Shown here piece by piece: positions 40,818 through 50,120 of a stretch of 64,000 bases of DNA. Within the stretch, counting starts at the first letter, position 1; each line of letters begins with the position of its first letter. The notes below the pieces were generated by a model, which was not told where the DNA came from, did not search any database, and saw nothing but the letters and a program-made list of their open reading frames with translations. The DNA lies in contig DXVO01000028.1 of NCBI GenBank assembly GCA_019417325.1, positions 1 to 64,000 of the forward strand, written 5' to 3'. The stretch is from Parabacteroides sp. GTDB lineage: Bacteria; Bacteroidota; Bacteroidia; Bacteroidales; Tannerellaceae. Both the position numbers and the translations under genes were made by a program.

Positions 40818-41999
40818 ATGGTAACAATTGGAACACCAAAATCGGCAACGGCTACAAAAGTGCTGCTATGTGGCTCCGGTGAATTAGGAAAAGAATTTGT
40901 AATCGAATTACAGCGTTACGGCGTTGAAGTAATCGCTTTGGATAAATATCCGGATGCCCCGGCAATGCAGGTAGCCCACCGTTCATATATCGTATCCATG
41001 CTCGACGGGCAGGCCCTGCGTGAAATCATAAAAAAAGAAAAGCCGGATTATATCGTCCCTGAAGTGGAGGCTATTGCTACCCAGACATTAATAGAACTGG
41101 AAAACGAAGGCTTTCACGTGATACCCACCGCCAAAGCAACCTGGTTGACAATGAACAGAGAGGGTATCCGGCGTCTGGCTGCCGAAGAACTGGGCTTGCC
41201 AACGTCTCCTTACCGCTTTGCTTCTACAGAAGAAGAATTTATCGAAGCAGTAAAAGTAATCGGCATGCCGTGTGTAGTAAAACCGATTATGAGTTCGAGC
41301 GGGCACGGACAGAGTGTAATCCGTAAAGAAGAAGATATAAACCATGCCTGGCTGTATGCACAGGAAGGCGGACGCGCCGGAGCCGGTAAAGTCATTGTGG
41401 AAGGGTTTGTGGATTTCGATTATGAAATCACCCAACTGACAGTTCGCCATATAGGAGGTACTTCATTCCTCGAACCGGTAGGACATATCCAGGTAGACGG
41501 AGACTATCGCGAATCCTGGCAACCGCAGGTAATGAGCCCTGTAGCGAAAGAAAAAGCCCGTATGATAGCAGGCAAAATCACGGAGGCTTTAGGTGGACGG
41601 GGCATTTTCGGAGTCGAACTGTTCGTAAAAGGGGAAGATGTTATCTTCAGTGAAGTCTCTCCACGCCCCCACGATACAGGAATGGTAACGATGATTACCC
41701 AAGACTTATCTCAATTTGCCCTACATGCGCGGGCTGTATTGGGTTTACCTGTTCCAAACATAACCTTCCATGGTCCCGGAGCATCACGCGCTGTTGTGAT
41801 AGAAGGCGACAGTAACCAATTATCATTCGGCAATCTGGACAAAGTACTGGAACAACCGGATACCCAACTGCGGTTGTTCGGCAAACCGGAAGTACACGGG
41901 CATCGGCGCATGGCTGTTTTGCTGGCACGGGGCACGGATGTTGCCGATGCACGCCGCAAAACAGGTGTCATGATGGAACATCTGGAAACAAAACTATAA
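40818..41999 (+). CDS. purT: Formate-dependent phosphoribosylglycinamide formyltransferase (PurT)
   Basis: 393 residues, ATP-grasp fold. Landmarks: LLCGSGELGKEFVIELQRYG, IALDKYPDAPAMQVAHRSYI, PTSPYRFASTEEE, CVVKPIMSSSGHGQSVI and FSEVSPRPHDTGMVTMITQD. It makes formyl-GAR from GAR, formate and ATP in purine synthesis, an alternative to the folate-dependent PurN. It is monocistronic, divergent from dps, with a weak terminator before oxyR. Confidence 0.96.
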   Translation: MVTIGTPKSATATKVLLCGSGELGKEFVIELQRYGVEVIALDKYPDAPAMQVAHRSYIVSMLDGQALREIIKKEKPDYIVPEVEAIATQTLIELENEGFHVIPTAKATWLTMNREGIRRLAAEELGLPTSPYRFASTEEEFIEAVKVIGMPCVVKPIMSSSGHGQSVIRKEEDINHAWLYAQEGGRAGAGKVIVEGFVDFDYEITQLTVRHIGGTSFLEPVGHIQVDGDYRESWQPQVMSPVAKEKARMIAGKITEALGGRGIFGVELFVKGEDVIFSEVSPRPHDTGMVTMITQDLSQFALHARAVLGLPVPNITFHGPGASRAVVIEGDSNQLSFGNLDKVLEQPDTQLRLFGKPEVHGHRRMAVLLARGTDVADARRKTGVMMEHLETKL

Positions 42000-42007
42000 A
42001 GAAGCGC

Positions 42008-42029
42008 CTGCATACTTGCAGATTTTTTT
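42008..42029 (+). terminator. Short purT terminator
   Basis: CTGCA-TACT-TGCAG (42008-42021) followed by A and seven Ts. The stem is only 5 bp. The T-run leads straight into the oxyR -7 box. Confidence 0.5.
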
Positions 42030-42036
42030 ATCTTTG
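42029..42036 (+). promoter_or_regulatory. -7 box of oxyR
   Basis: TATCTTTG, a perfect TAnnTTTG, 58 nt before the oxyR ATG. Confidence 0.5.
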
Positions 42037-42094
42037 CAAATAGCAAGATTTAAATCGCTGTTTTCAGATACTAATCAATACATCTAAATAAAAA

Positions 42095-43021
42095 ATGAAT
42101 ATACAACAACTTGAATACATCCTGGCAGTAGATACCTACCGTCATTTCGCCAAAGCAGCAGAACATTGCAGGGTTACACAGCCTACACTCAGTATGATGA
42201 TTCAGAAGCTGGAAGACGAGTTGGGTATCAAACTGTTCGACCGTAACCTGCAACCGGTATGTCCTACCCCGGCAGGGCGTAAGGTGATAGACCAAGCACG
42301 CGTTGTCCTTTACCAGACATCTCTGATAAAAGATATCGTAAATGAGGAAGAACAATCTTTAAAAGGTACCTTCCGTCTGGCTGTGCTACCGACTATTGCG
42401 CCGTACCTCCTGCCCCGTTTCTTCCAACAAGTTGCAGAAAAACACCCTGACCTGGATATACGTATTCTGGAAATGAAAACAGCTCCTACCATGACGGCTT
42501 TGCTGAATGGTGAAGTGGATGCGGCTATTATCGCTAATCAGCCTACGGAAATGCAATTACAGGGAGACGTGCTTTTCTACGAACAATTCTACGGATACGT
42601 AGCCAAGAACGAAGCGGTATTCAAAAAGGACCTTCTCCGCACTGCTGATATCAGCGACGAACGTCTCTGGCTATTGGACGAAGGGCATTGTTTCCGCGAC
42701 CAGTTAATGCGTTTCTGCCAAATGGAAAAGGTGAAACTCCATCAGGCTTCTTATCGCCTGGGTAGCCTCGAAACCTTTATGCGCATGGTGGAAAGCGGCA
42801 ACGGCATCACTTTCATTCCCGAACTGGCAACCTATCAGTTAAGCAATGAGCAGAAAGAACTGGTTCGTCCGTTTGCCATACCTAAGCCAGCCCGCGAAAT
42901 CGTATTCGTAACCCGTAAAGATTTCATCCGTCACAGTGTTTCCGGCATCCTGATTGAAAGTATCAAGAAATCGGTACCTAAAGAAATGCTGACACTACAG
43001 GCCGGATTAAAAGTCGTATAA
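42095..43021 (+). CDS. oxyR: Hydrogen peroxide-sensing LysR regulator OxyR
   Basis: 308 residues. N-terminal LysR helix-turn-helix (MNIQQLEYILAVDTYRHFAK, VTQPTLSMMIQKLEDELGIK). In the sensor domain the redox pair is visible in DEGHCFRDQLMRFC: Cys199 and Cys208, the same numbers and spacing as in E. coli OxyR. Peroxide oxidises this pair to a disulfide and turns on catalase, Dps and related genes. A matching operator lies upstream of dps. It is monocistronic with a strong terminator. Confidence 0.97.
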   Translation: MNIQQLEYILAVDTYRHFAKAAEHCRVTQPTLSMMIQKLEDELGIKLFDRNLQPVCPTPAGRKVIDQARVVLYQTSLIKDIVNEEEQSLKGTFRLAVLPTIAPYLLPRFFQQVAEKHPDLDIRILEMKTAPTMTALLNGEVDAAIIANQPTEMQLQGDVLFYEQFYGYVAKNEAVFKKDLLRTADISDERLWLLDEGHCFRDQLMRFCQMEKVKLHQASYRLGSLETFMRMVESGNGITFIPELATYQLSNEQKELVRPFAIPKPAREIVFVTRKDFIRHSVSGILIESIKKSVPKEMLTLQAGLKVV

Positions 43022-43040
43022 ATCTGGATTTGATTCTGGA

Positions 43041-43082
43041 AAATGCCGTTGGCTGCAAAATTCGATGCAGCCAACGGCATTT
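43041..43082 (+). terminator. oxyR terminator
   Basis: A perfect 17-bp stem, AAATGCCGTTGGCTGCA (43041-43057) with TGCAGCCAACGGCATTT (43066-43082), 8-nt loop. It lies inside an upstream extension of the next reading frame and so argues for the later sigma start at 43177. Confidence 0.85.
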
Positions 43083-43176
43083 GTATTTTATAAAATTCAA
43101 GAGAAATATCTTTTTCTTTACAAAATCATTTTTCTATCCAAAAATTTCTACATTTACCGCCGAATGGACATTGGAG

Positions 43177-43722
43177 ATGAAAGATAAAGATTTCAACATT
43201 ATTTACGAGCAAAATTACCGGCGATCCCTCCTCTTTACCAAATCATATGTACATGATGATATGGTGGCGGAAGACATTGTAGTCGAATCGCTGATGAGAT
43301 ACTGGAGAGCAATTTCCATGGAGGAAGGAGAGATAACAGAAGCCTTCTTGCTTACGATATTAAAAAATAAATCACTGGACTATCTGCGCCATAAAGCGGT
43401 TCACGATGCTGCTATTGAAAACCTGGCAGAACAGAATAACCAGGAATTAAATATTCGTATTTCTACACTTGAAGTTTGTAACCCGGAAGAAATATTTTCT
43501 GATGAAATCCAAACAATTATTCACAAAACACTGCTATCGTTGCCTGAACAGACACGCCGGGTATTCGAAATGAGCCGTTTCGAGAATAAAACGGTGAAAG
43601 AAATCGCTAATGAAACGAACCTCACAGTCAAAGGCGTGGAATATCACATCACAAAATCACTAAAAGTCTTACGTATCGGTTTAAAAGACTACCTTCCGTT
43701 GTTTTATTTTATTTTTTCCTGA
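43177..43722 (+). CDS. ECF sigma-70 family factor
   Basis: 181 residues from ATG 43177 (MKDKDFNIIYEQNYRRSLLF). The open frame runs 49 codons further upstream but crosses the oxyR terminator. Region 2: VAEDIVVESLMRYWRAIS, TILKNKSLDYLRHKA. Region 4: LPEQTRRVFEMSRFENKTVK, LTVKGVEYHITKSLKVLRIG. It should drive the linked SusC/SusD-rhamnosidase locus under control of the FecR protein encoded 73 bp downstream. Confidence 0.9.
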   Translation: MKDKDFNIIYEQNYRRSLLFTKSYVHDDMVAEDIVVESLMRYWRAISMEEGEITEAFLLTILKNKSLDYLRHKAVHDAAIENLAEQNNQELNIRISTLEVCNPEEIFSDEIQTIIHKTLLSLPEQTRRVFEMSRFENKTVKEIANETNLTVKGVEYHITKSLKVLRIGLKDYLPLFYFIFS

Positions 43723-43795
43723 TTTTTTTCGTTTTTCCACTAGGGTATGATGCCACTGCTTCGTTATTAAATAAGAAAGCAATTGAAAACATACC

Positions 43796-44725
43796 ATGGA
43801 AGAACTGCTACAACGATATATACGAGGCGAAGTTTCTGATGAAGAAAGGAGACGTATTGCACAATGGCTGAATGAAAATCCGGCCAATATGCGTGAGTTT
43901 CTTGCAATGCGCAAACTATACGATATATCACTCTGGCAAACTAAGCCTAAGGAAAAGACCACACATAAAAAGCCACTCTTGCCCATACGCAGGATTGTTA
44001 TCGAAGTATTAAAAACGGCAGCAATTCTTTTAATCGGTTTCTTTGCTATCAAACAATTCATGCTACAAGAACCGGAAGAGATACAAATGCAAACGATACA
44101 TGTCCCTACCGGACAACGGGCAGAGCTGACATTAACAGACGGGACACATGTCTGGTTAAATTCCCGCTCGACCCTAAAATTCCCGGAACGGTTCAGTGCC
44201 AATACCCGGAATGTAGAGCTCGACGGTGAAGGATACTTCTCTGTCCACCACGACCCTAAACGCCCTTTTACCGTTCAAACCGGAAAATATGCAATCCATG
44301 TACTGGGAACCGAATTTAATGTGAAAGCATATCATAACAGTCCTTTATTTGAAACAGCTCTCCTAAAGGGTCGTGTGGAAATATCATCCCCGGATATGCC
44401 TCAACAACTGCGCCTGAGCCCCAATGAGATTGCCACAGCAGACCATGGAGTCCTAAAAACATCTTTAATACCGAATTACAACTATTTCAAATGGAAAGAA
44501 GGTTTATTCTGTTTCGAGGATGAGTCGATTCAAAGCCTCATAGAAAAACTGGAACTCTATTATGATATCCAAATCGACGTACAACGTTCCTCCTTGCTCC
44601 AATACCGTTATTCCGGAAAATTCAGGATAAAGGATGGTATCGACCACGTACTGAAAGTACTCCAATTAAAACATAAATTCACTTATACGAAAAATGATGA
44701 AAAAAACCTGATTGTCATACAATAA
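43796..44725 (+). CDS. FecR-family anti-sigma factor
   Basis: 309 residues. The N-terminal anti-sigma part includes VSDEERRRIAQWLNENPANM. One membrane helix at about 72-88 (AAILLIGFFAIKQF). Periplasmic FecR domain (about 100-205: TDGTHVWLNSRSTLKFPERF, GEGYFSVHHD, YAIHVLGTEFNVKAY) and a C-terminal STN-like part (DESIQSLIEKLELYYDIQID). It relays the signal from the SusC STN domain to the sigma factor. It is third-party evidence that the 44888 receptor is a transducer. Confidence 0.93.
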   Translation: MEELLQRYIRGEVSDEERRRIAQWLNENPANMREFLAMRKLYDISLWQTKPKEKTTHKKPLLPIRRIVIEVLKTAAILLIGFFAIKQFMLQEPEEIQMQTIHVPTGQRAELTLTDGTHVWLNSRSTLKFPERFSANTRNVELDGEGYFSVHHDPKRPFTVQTGKYAIHVLGTEFNVKAYHNSPLFETALLKGRVEISSPDMPQQLRLSPNEIATADHGVLKTSLIPNYNYFKWKEGLFCFEDESIQSLIEKLELYYDIQIDVQRSSLLQYRYSGKFRIKDGIDHVLKVLQLKHKFTYTKNDEKNLIVIQ

Positions 44726-44887
44726 ACTTATTTGTTCACCATTAAATCGATATGCCTATGAAACAAGACAGTTAACAACATTATCAGTCTGAAACAGAAA
44801 CCGGGAAATGGTTGCGACATCTCCCGGTGCAAGTCAGCACTGATTTCAACTTAAATCATTAGTACTAACATTAAGAATTACAAATGT

Positions 44888-47800
44888 ATGAAAAATAAAA
44901 CACTCCGAGTCATGAAGTTAACTTTAATAACACTATTTATTTTTACCACAGGGTTATTGGCTTCTGTCCACTCACAAAACATGCGTGTCAGTATTCATCT
45001 GAACAATACTAAAACACAGAAAGTCCTTGAAGAGATAGAAAGGCAGACTGATTATCTTTTTATCTACAATACCCGGGAAGTCGATTTGAACCGTAAAGTC
45101 TCTGTGAATGCAAAAGACCAGACTGTTGCAGATGTCCTTTATTCTGTCTTTAACCAGACAGATATTTCCTATGCCATAGAAGGAAGCAATATCATGCTAA
45201 TGAAAAAAGAGGGAAGCTATACAAACGCTCTCCAACAAGCTATCCGAAAAATTACAGGAACCGTAAAGGATGAAAATGGAGAACCGATCATTGGTGCCAA
45301 TGTTATAGTGAAAGGAACAACAAACGGAACCATCACCGACACGGAAGGCCGGTTTTCCTTTTCCGATATACCCTCGACAGCCATACTGACAATTTCCTAT
45401 ATTGGCTATAAACCGTTAAATATTAGCACACAGGAACAAAGTGCCCTGCAGATTGTCCTGCAAGAAGACTCAGAAGCGTTGGACGAAGTGGTTGTAATAG
45501 GTTACGGAACCACCACTAAAAAAGATTTCACCGGTTCTGTCAGTTCTTTGAAACTTGAAAACTCCCCGATTGCCCTTTCTCCGAACATGAACGCTTTGGA
45601 ATCTTTAAAAGGCAATGTTTCCGGTTTGGATATCGGTGCTACAAACTCGGCAGGAGGACAGCCCTCAATCCAGATTCGCGGACAAAATTCTATCTCGGGT
45701 TCCAATGATCCGCTGATTGTTGTCGATGGAATTATCTTTATGGGAAATATCAGTGATATCAATCCCAACGATATAGCCTCATTTGATATCTTGAAAGATG
45801 CGACATCCGCTGCCGCTTACGGTTCCCGTTCAGCCAATGGTGTCATCGTTATTTCCACCAAAAAAGGAAAAGTGGGCAAACCCGTCATCAATATGAATGT
45901 AACAGGTAGCATGCAAAACTGGCATCGCCGCCCGGAACTGATGCACGGCGAACAATGGCTGAACATGGTACGAGATAAAAATAAATACGAAGATTACAGT
46001 TTTTTATTCAGCCAGCAAAAATTGAATTACGATGCAGGACGTGAGATCGACTGGTTGGACGAAGCGACTCAAACAGGCTGGATACAGGATTATCAGGTGT
46101 CGGTATCCGGAGCCGGTGAAAAGATGAATTATTATATATCTACCTCATATGCCGATAACCAAGGTATTGTAAAAGGAGATAATTTTTCCAGAATGACTGT
46201 TCTCGGTAAGATAAACACAGATATCACCAGTTGGTTGCAAATCGGTGTTGATGCTGCATATACATATTCCGATTATTCTGGTGTGGGAGCCAATTTGACC
46301 AATGCACAAATTCTTACCCCCTATGACATGATGTATCGTGGCAACTCTACATCCTTACTGGAAAAATACCCGAACGGGCAAAGTGAAGCGATGAATCCGT
46401 TATGGGGTGTGGAATCGGATAATCTGGACGATATAGATTTAAGGAATAATTTCAGAGCAAACGCTTACATGGTTGTAAAGCTGCCTTGGGTTAAAGGATT
46501 AAGTTATCGTTTAAATTATTCAGGAAATTTAGACTACAAACGGGTCGAGCAATTCTATCATGAATCCTATTATGCACCAATCGGTCCTTTTGATGATGAA
46601 TCCCGTTATTCCATAACGACTCAACAAAATTATCTGGCTAATGCAAACGGTTCTTCCCAGAACATAAAAACAACAAGTTGGGTACTGGACAACATTCTGA
46701 ACTATAAAAATACCTTTGGCAAACATACGATCGATTTAACCGCTGTTGCTACCCGGGATAGCAAACGGATTAAAGATGAAAAGATGACAGGTTCTGATTT
46801 TTCCGCCAACGGTAATACGATTTTAGGTGCAAACGGTTTGCACTATGCAAAAATACAGAAACTGAACAACAATAATACGTTAAGAAGAAATATCGGTTAT
46901 TTTGCCAGAGTCTCTTATTCATTTAATGATACTTATTATATAACAGGTTCTTACCGAAGGGATGGAGCATCCGTATTCGGTTCTCAGAATAAATGGGGTA
47001 ATTTCGGTGCAGTAGGAGCTGCCTGGCGTATCTCCAATGAGTCTTTCATGAAATCAGCAGACTTCCTGGATGACTTAAAACTCAAACTGTCATGGGGTAA
47101 GAACGGTAATCAGGGAATAGATGCTTACGGAACATTATCTACGGTTAATGCCGGTTCTTCCGGTGGAATCTTTTATCCTTTCGGTAACACGGGAACTCCT
47201 TCATATGGAATCAAACAACAGGTAATTGGTAATACCCTGCTTGGTTGGGAAACAACCGAAGCCTGGAATATCGGTTTTGAATCTTCCTGGTTAAATAACC
47301 GGTTGTTTGCAGATTTGGATGTGTACTTCTCCAAAACGTATGACCAGATATTCAACCGGACCATACCCTCGATGACCGGTTTCAACGAAATGAAATCATC
47401 CATGGGAGAAGTAAAGAACCGGGGTGTCGAAATGACACTGCGTTCGGTTAACATTCAGACAAAAGATTGGAACTGGAACACAAGTGTGACCTTCTGGCTG
47501 AATCGTAACCGCCTGACCCGTTTATACGGAGAAGATTTGGATGGTGACGGAAAAGAAGATGACGACATCGGAAACAACCTGTTCATTGGGGAATCCATTC
47601 ATTCTATTTACGGATATAAACAAGACGGCATTGTACAACAGAGCGATATCGAATATATCAAAGCCAATGGTGTAGAAGCAGGAACTCCTAAATACGTTGA
47701 CATAGATGGTAAGGGTACAATAACTGTAGACGACCGTGTCATTGTTGGAAATAAAGACCCACGCTTCAAATTAAGCCTCGGGAACACGGTTTCTTGGAAA

Positions 47801-48229
47801 AATCTGGAATTATATGTTTTATTTACCGGTACATTCGGAGGCAACGGTTATTTCCAGGAAAGTAATTTACCGGCTTATATGGCAGGCAGAGCCGATTTCT
47901 TCAGTGCCAATAATATTTATGTTCCTTACTGGACGGAAGCAAATCCAAGTAATAAGTATCCTGCAGCCTGGTTTACCGGAGACAGTAAGTTCTTAGGCCT
48001 GCAAAGCCGGGCATACGTCAGATTGCAAGACATAACCTTGTCTTATACATTCAATATGCCGGGAATTAAAAATATCGGAATCAATCGACTGAAAGTCTTC
48101 TTCTCCGGTAAGAATTTAGCAACCATAACAGGTTGGAAAGGCGGTGATCCGGAGTTAGGAAATGTTCTGACAAGCGGTACTTACCCCGTAGCGACAACCT
48201 TGTCATTAGGCGCAAACATTAGTTTTTAA
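44888..48229 (+). CDS. SusC/RagA TonB-linked receptor with STN domain
   Basis: 1113 residues. Signal peptide (about 1-30), STN domain (about 36-107, VLEEIERQTDYLFIYNTREV), carboxypeptidase-D-regulatory-like domain (about 121-198, ITGTVKDENGEPIIGANVIV), TonB-box region DEVVVIGYGTTTKK, plug (GNVSGLDIGATNSAGGQPSI, DILKDATSAAAYGSRSANGV) and a barrel ending in LGANISF. It imports oligosaccharide at the cell surface and reports it through FecR. The rhamnosidases downstream suggest a rhamnose-containing plant or microbial glycan. Confidence 0.95.
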   Translation: MKNKTLRVMKLTLITLFIFTTGLLASVHSQNMRVSIHLNNTKTQKVLEEIERQTDYLFIYNTREVDLNRKVSVNAKDQTVADVLYSVFNQTDISYAIEGSNIMLMKKEGSYTNALQQAIRKITGTVKDENGEPIIGANVIVKGTTNGTITDTEGRFSFSDIPSTAILTISYIGYKPLNISTQEQSALQIVLQEDSEALDEVVVIGYGTTTKKDFTGSVSSLKLENSPIALSPNMNALESLKGNVSGLDIGATNSAGGQPSIQIRGQNSISGSNDPLIVVDGIIFMGNISDINPNDIASFDILKDATSAAAYGSRSANGVIVISTKKGKVGKPVINMNVTGSMQNWHRRPELMHGEQWLNMVRDKNKYEDYSFLFSQQKLNYDAGREIDWLDEATQTGWIQDYQVSVSGAGEKMNYYISTSYADNQGIVKGDNFSRMTVLGKINTDITSWLQIGVDAAYTYSDYSGVGANLTNAQILTPYDMMYRGNSTSLLEKYPNGQSEAMNPLWGVESDNLDDIDLRNNFRANAYMVVKLPWVKGLSYRLNYSGNLDYKRVEQFYHESYYAPIGPFDDESRYSITTQQNYLANANGSSQNIKTTSWVLDNILNYKNTFGKHTIDLTAVATRDSKRIKDEKMTGSDFSANGNTILGANGLHYAKIQKLNNNNTLRRNIGYFARVSYSFNDTYYITGSYRRDGASVFGSQNKWGNFGAVGAAWRISNESFMKSADFLDDLKLKLSWGKNGNQGIDAYGTLSTVNAGSSGGIFYPFGNTGTPSYGIKQQVIGNTLLGWETTEAWNIGFESSWLNNRLFADLDVYFSKTYDQIFNRTIPSMTGFNEMKSSMGEVKNRGVEMTLRSVNIQTKDWNWNTSVTFWLNRNRLTRLYGEDLDGDGKEDDDIGNNLFIGESIHSIYGYKQDGIVQQSDIEYIKANGVEAGTPKYVDIDGKGTITVDDRVIVGNKDPRFKLSLGNTVSWKNLELYVLFTGTFGGNGYFQESNLPAYMAGRADFFSANNIYVPYWTEANPSNKYPAAWFTGDSKFLGLQSRAYVRLQDITLSYTFNMPGIKNIGINRLKVFFSGKNLATITGWKGGDPELGNVLTSGTYPVATTLSLGANISF

Positions 48230-48247
48230 TCTTAATACTATACAGTT

Positions 48248-50020
48248 ATGAAAACAAGTATTAATATAGGAATATTAGCATTATCCTCTCTCCTGTTCAG
48301 TTGTAACGATAATGCTTTTCTAACGGAAAATCCGGAAACTTTTTATACAATAGATAATATATTCACTACGTCGAGCCAGGTTAACCAGGTTGTCACAAGT
48401 TGCTATGCCCATGTCCGCCTGATATATTGCCCTCATGAGAACTGGGACCTGGACTGGTACGCTTACCGTTTGGGAAACGGTACGGATATGTATGATGTTG
48501 CCACAATCCGGTTAGGGAACCGCTTCAACGACTACAGTATTTTAAATTCGCAAACGAAAGGCTTTTTCTGTACGTATTCCGCCTTTTATCAATTAATCAA
48601 TATTGCCAATACGGCACTTACTGCGGCAAATCTGGAAAGTATTGTTTGGGCTTCAGAAGAAGAAAAAGCCCGGATTATAGCAGAAGCACGTTTTTTCAGG
48701 GCATTTGCCTATCGCAATTTAGGCGAACTGTTCGGAGGTGTCCCCATTGTTACGGACTTAACTACGGAACCCCGTTACGACTACACCCGTTCCACACGTC
48801 TGGAGACCTATCAGTTTGCCATTGACGAATTAGAAGATTGCTTGAATGACTTGCCGGAAACGACATCCGAAGCCGGAAGACTGGTTCGTGCCGCAGCCCA
48901 GCATAATTTATGCCAACTATATATAGACAAAGGCGTCGTTCTATCCGACGAAGGTGGTGATGCAACTGCTGCCTATACAAAAGCAGTAGAATATGCCAAC
49001 GCAGTCATCGACGGCGGAGTATATGATCTGATGACCGAACGTTTTGGAACACGTGCAACAGAAAATCCTGAGTTTTATTATGCCAGTACAGAAGCTGACC
49101 AGACAGAAGCTCACCTATATGAAAAAGCCGGATATAAAATCGAAGGAAATGTATTCTGGGACCTGTACCAGGTAGGAAACCAAGACTATCAATCCGGTAA
49201 CAAAGAGGCTATCTGGGTGGCTCAGTTCGATTACGACGTATACAAACAGGAAGGTGCCCAAGGTACGATATATACAGGATATTATTGTCCGGTATTCAGA
49301 GACCAGGGGGGTGAATACGCAACCGGTTCCATGGAAGATGTAGGTGGCTTGGGAACCTGTGCCGTGCAACCTACTTTCTATACCCGGGATGTGATTTATG
49401 AAGACAAATGGAATGAAGATATGAGAAATTCCGATGCTGTTTTTCGCCGCACGATATTAGGAAACGTACCGGGTACTCCCTACTACGGCAAACAGATACC
49501 GTGGTCCGTACTGTATCGTGAAGATGCTTCCGGTAAAAAGAATGATGTGGCAACCACCCAGCTATATCCTATATCCTGCAAAGTCGGTCCCGACAAATAT
49601 GTCGGCATAGAAGACGGAGAAAACCGTTCGCATGGCTTCAGAGACGATTACCTGATTCGTTTACCGGAAACTATTCTGTTGAGAGCCGAAGCTAAATTAA
49701 GATTAGGCGACACGGGAGGAGCGGCTTCGGATATCAATAGGTTGCGCGACAGGGCTAAATGTAAATATAAAGTTTCTTCAGCCGACATAAATCTGGATTT
49801 GATTCTGGATGAACGGGCCAGAGAACTGGTTTATGAGGAATGCCGCTGGAATACCTTATTACGAATGGGCGGAACTGTTGCTGTCGACCGTATTAAAAAG
49901 TACGCTTACTGGGATTATCCCCGTACAACTCTTAATAAAACATTTAATCTATGGCCGATTCCCCAGACTGTTATAGACACAAATAAAGATGTGAAACTGG
50001 AACAGAATCCGGGTTGGTAA
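48248..50020 (+). CDS. SusD/RagB family outer-membrane lipoprotein
   Basis: 590 residues. Signal with Cys19 (LLFSC), then NDNAFLTENPETFYTIDNIF. Helical core: ARFFRAFAYRNLGELFGGVP. C-terminal: LPETILLRAEAKLRLGDTGG, LDLILDERARELVYEECRWN, LWPIPQTVIDTNKDVKLEQN. Surface glycan-binding partner of the SusC gene 18 bp upstream. A strong terminator follows at once. Confidence 0.94.
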   Translation: MKTSINIGILALSSLLFSCNDNAFLTENPETFYTIDNIFTTSSQVNQVVTSCYAHVRLIYCPHENWDLDWYAYRLGNGTDMYDVATIRLGNRFNDYSILNSQTKGFFCTYSAFYQLINIANTALTAANLESIVWASEEEKARIIAEARFFRAFAYRNLGELFGGVPIVTDLTTEPRYDYTRSTRLETYQFAIDELEDCLNDLPETTSEAGRLVRAAAQHNLCQLYIDKGVVLSDEGGDATAAYTKAVEYANAVIDGGVYDLMTERFGTRATENPEFYYASTEADQTEAHLYEKAGYKIEGNVFWDLYQVGNQDYQSGNKEAIWVAQFDYDVYKQEGAQGTIYTGYYCPVFRDQGGEYATGSMEDVGGLGTCAVQPTFYTRDVIYEDKWNEDMRNSDAVFRRTILGNVPGTPYYGKQIPWSVLYREDASGKKNDVATTQLYPISCKVGPDKYVGIEDGENRSHGFRDDYLIRLPETILLRAEAKLRLGDTGGAASDINRLRDRAKCKYKVSSADINLDLILDERARELVYEECRWNTLLRMGGTVAVDRIKKYAYWDYPRTTLNKTFNLWPIPQTVIDTNKDVKLEQNPGW

Positions 50021-50028
50021 GTATTAAG

Positions 50029-50074
50029 GGCTGTACCTTTCATTCACAGGAAGTCAAGGTACAGCCTGTTTTTT
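50029..50074 (+). terminator. Terminator after susD
   Basis: GGCTGTACCTT (50029-50039) pairs perfectly with AAGGTACAGCC (50056-50066), followed by TG and a T-run. It separates the susCD transcript from the rhamnosidases. Confidence 0.82.
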
Positions 50075-50089
50075 TTAAACAAAATGTTT

Positions 50090-50097
50090 TATCTTTG
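50090..50097 (+). promoter_or_regulatory. -7 box for the rhamnosidase pair
   Basis: TATCTTTG, a perfect TAnnTTTG, 23 nt before the GH78 ATG and after the susD terminator. The -33 position is only T-rich. Confidence 0.5.
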
Positions 50098-50120
50098 AAA
50101 CATCTAAAAAAACCGCTAAT

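Noticed and set aside
43030..43176. 49-codon N-terminal extension of the second ECF sigma gene
   Set aside because: It crosses the 17-bp oxyR terminator, and sigma homology begins after the ATG at 43177.
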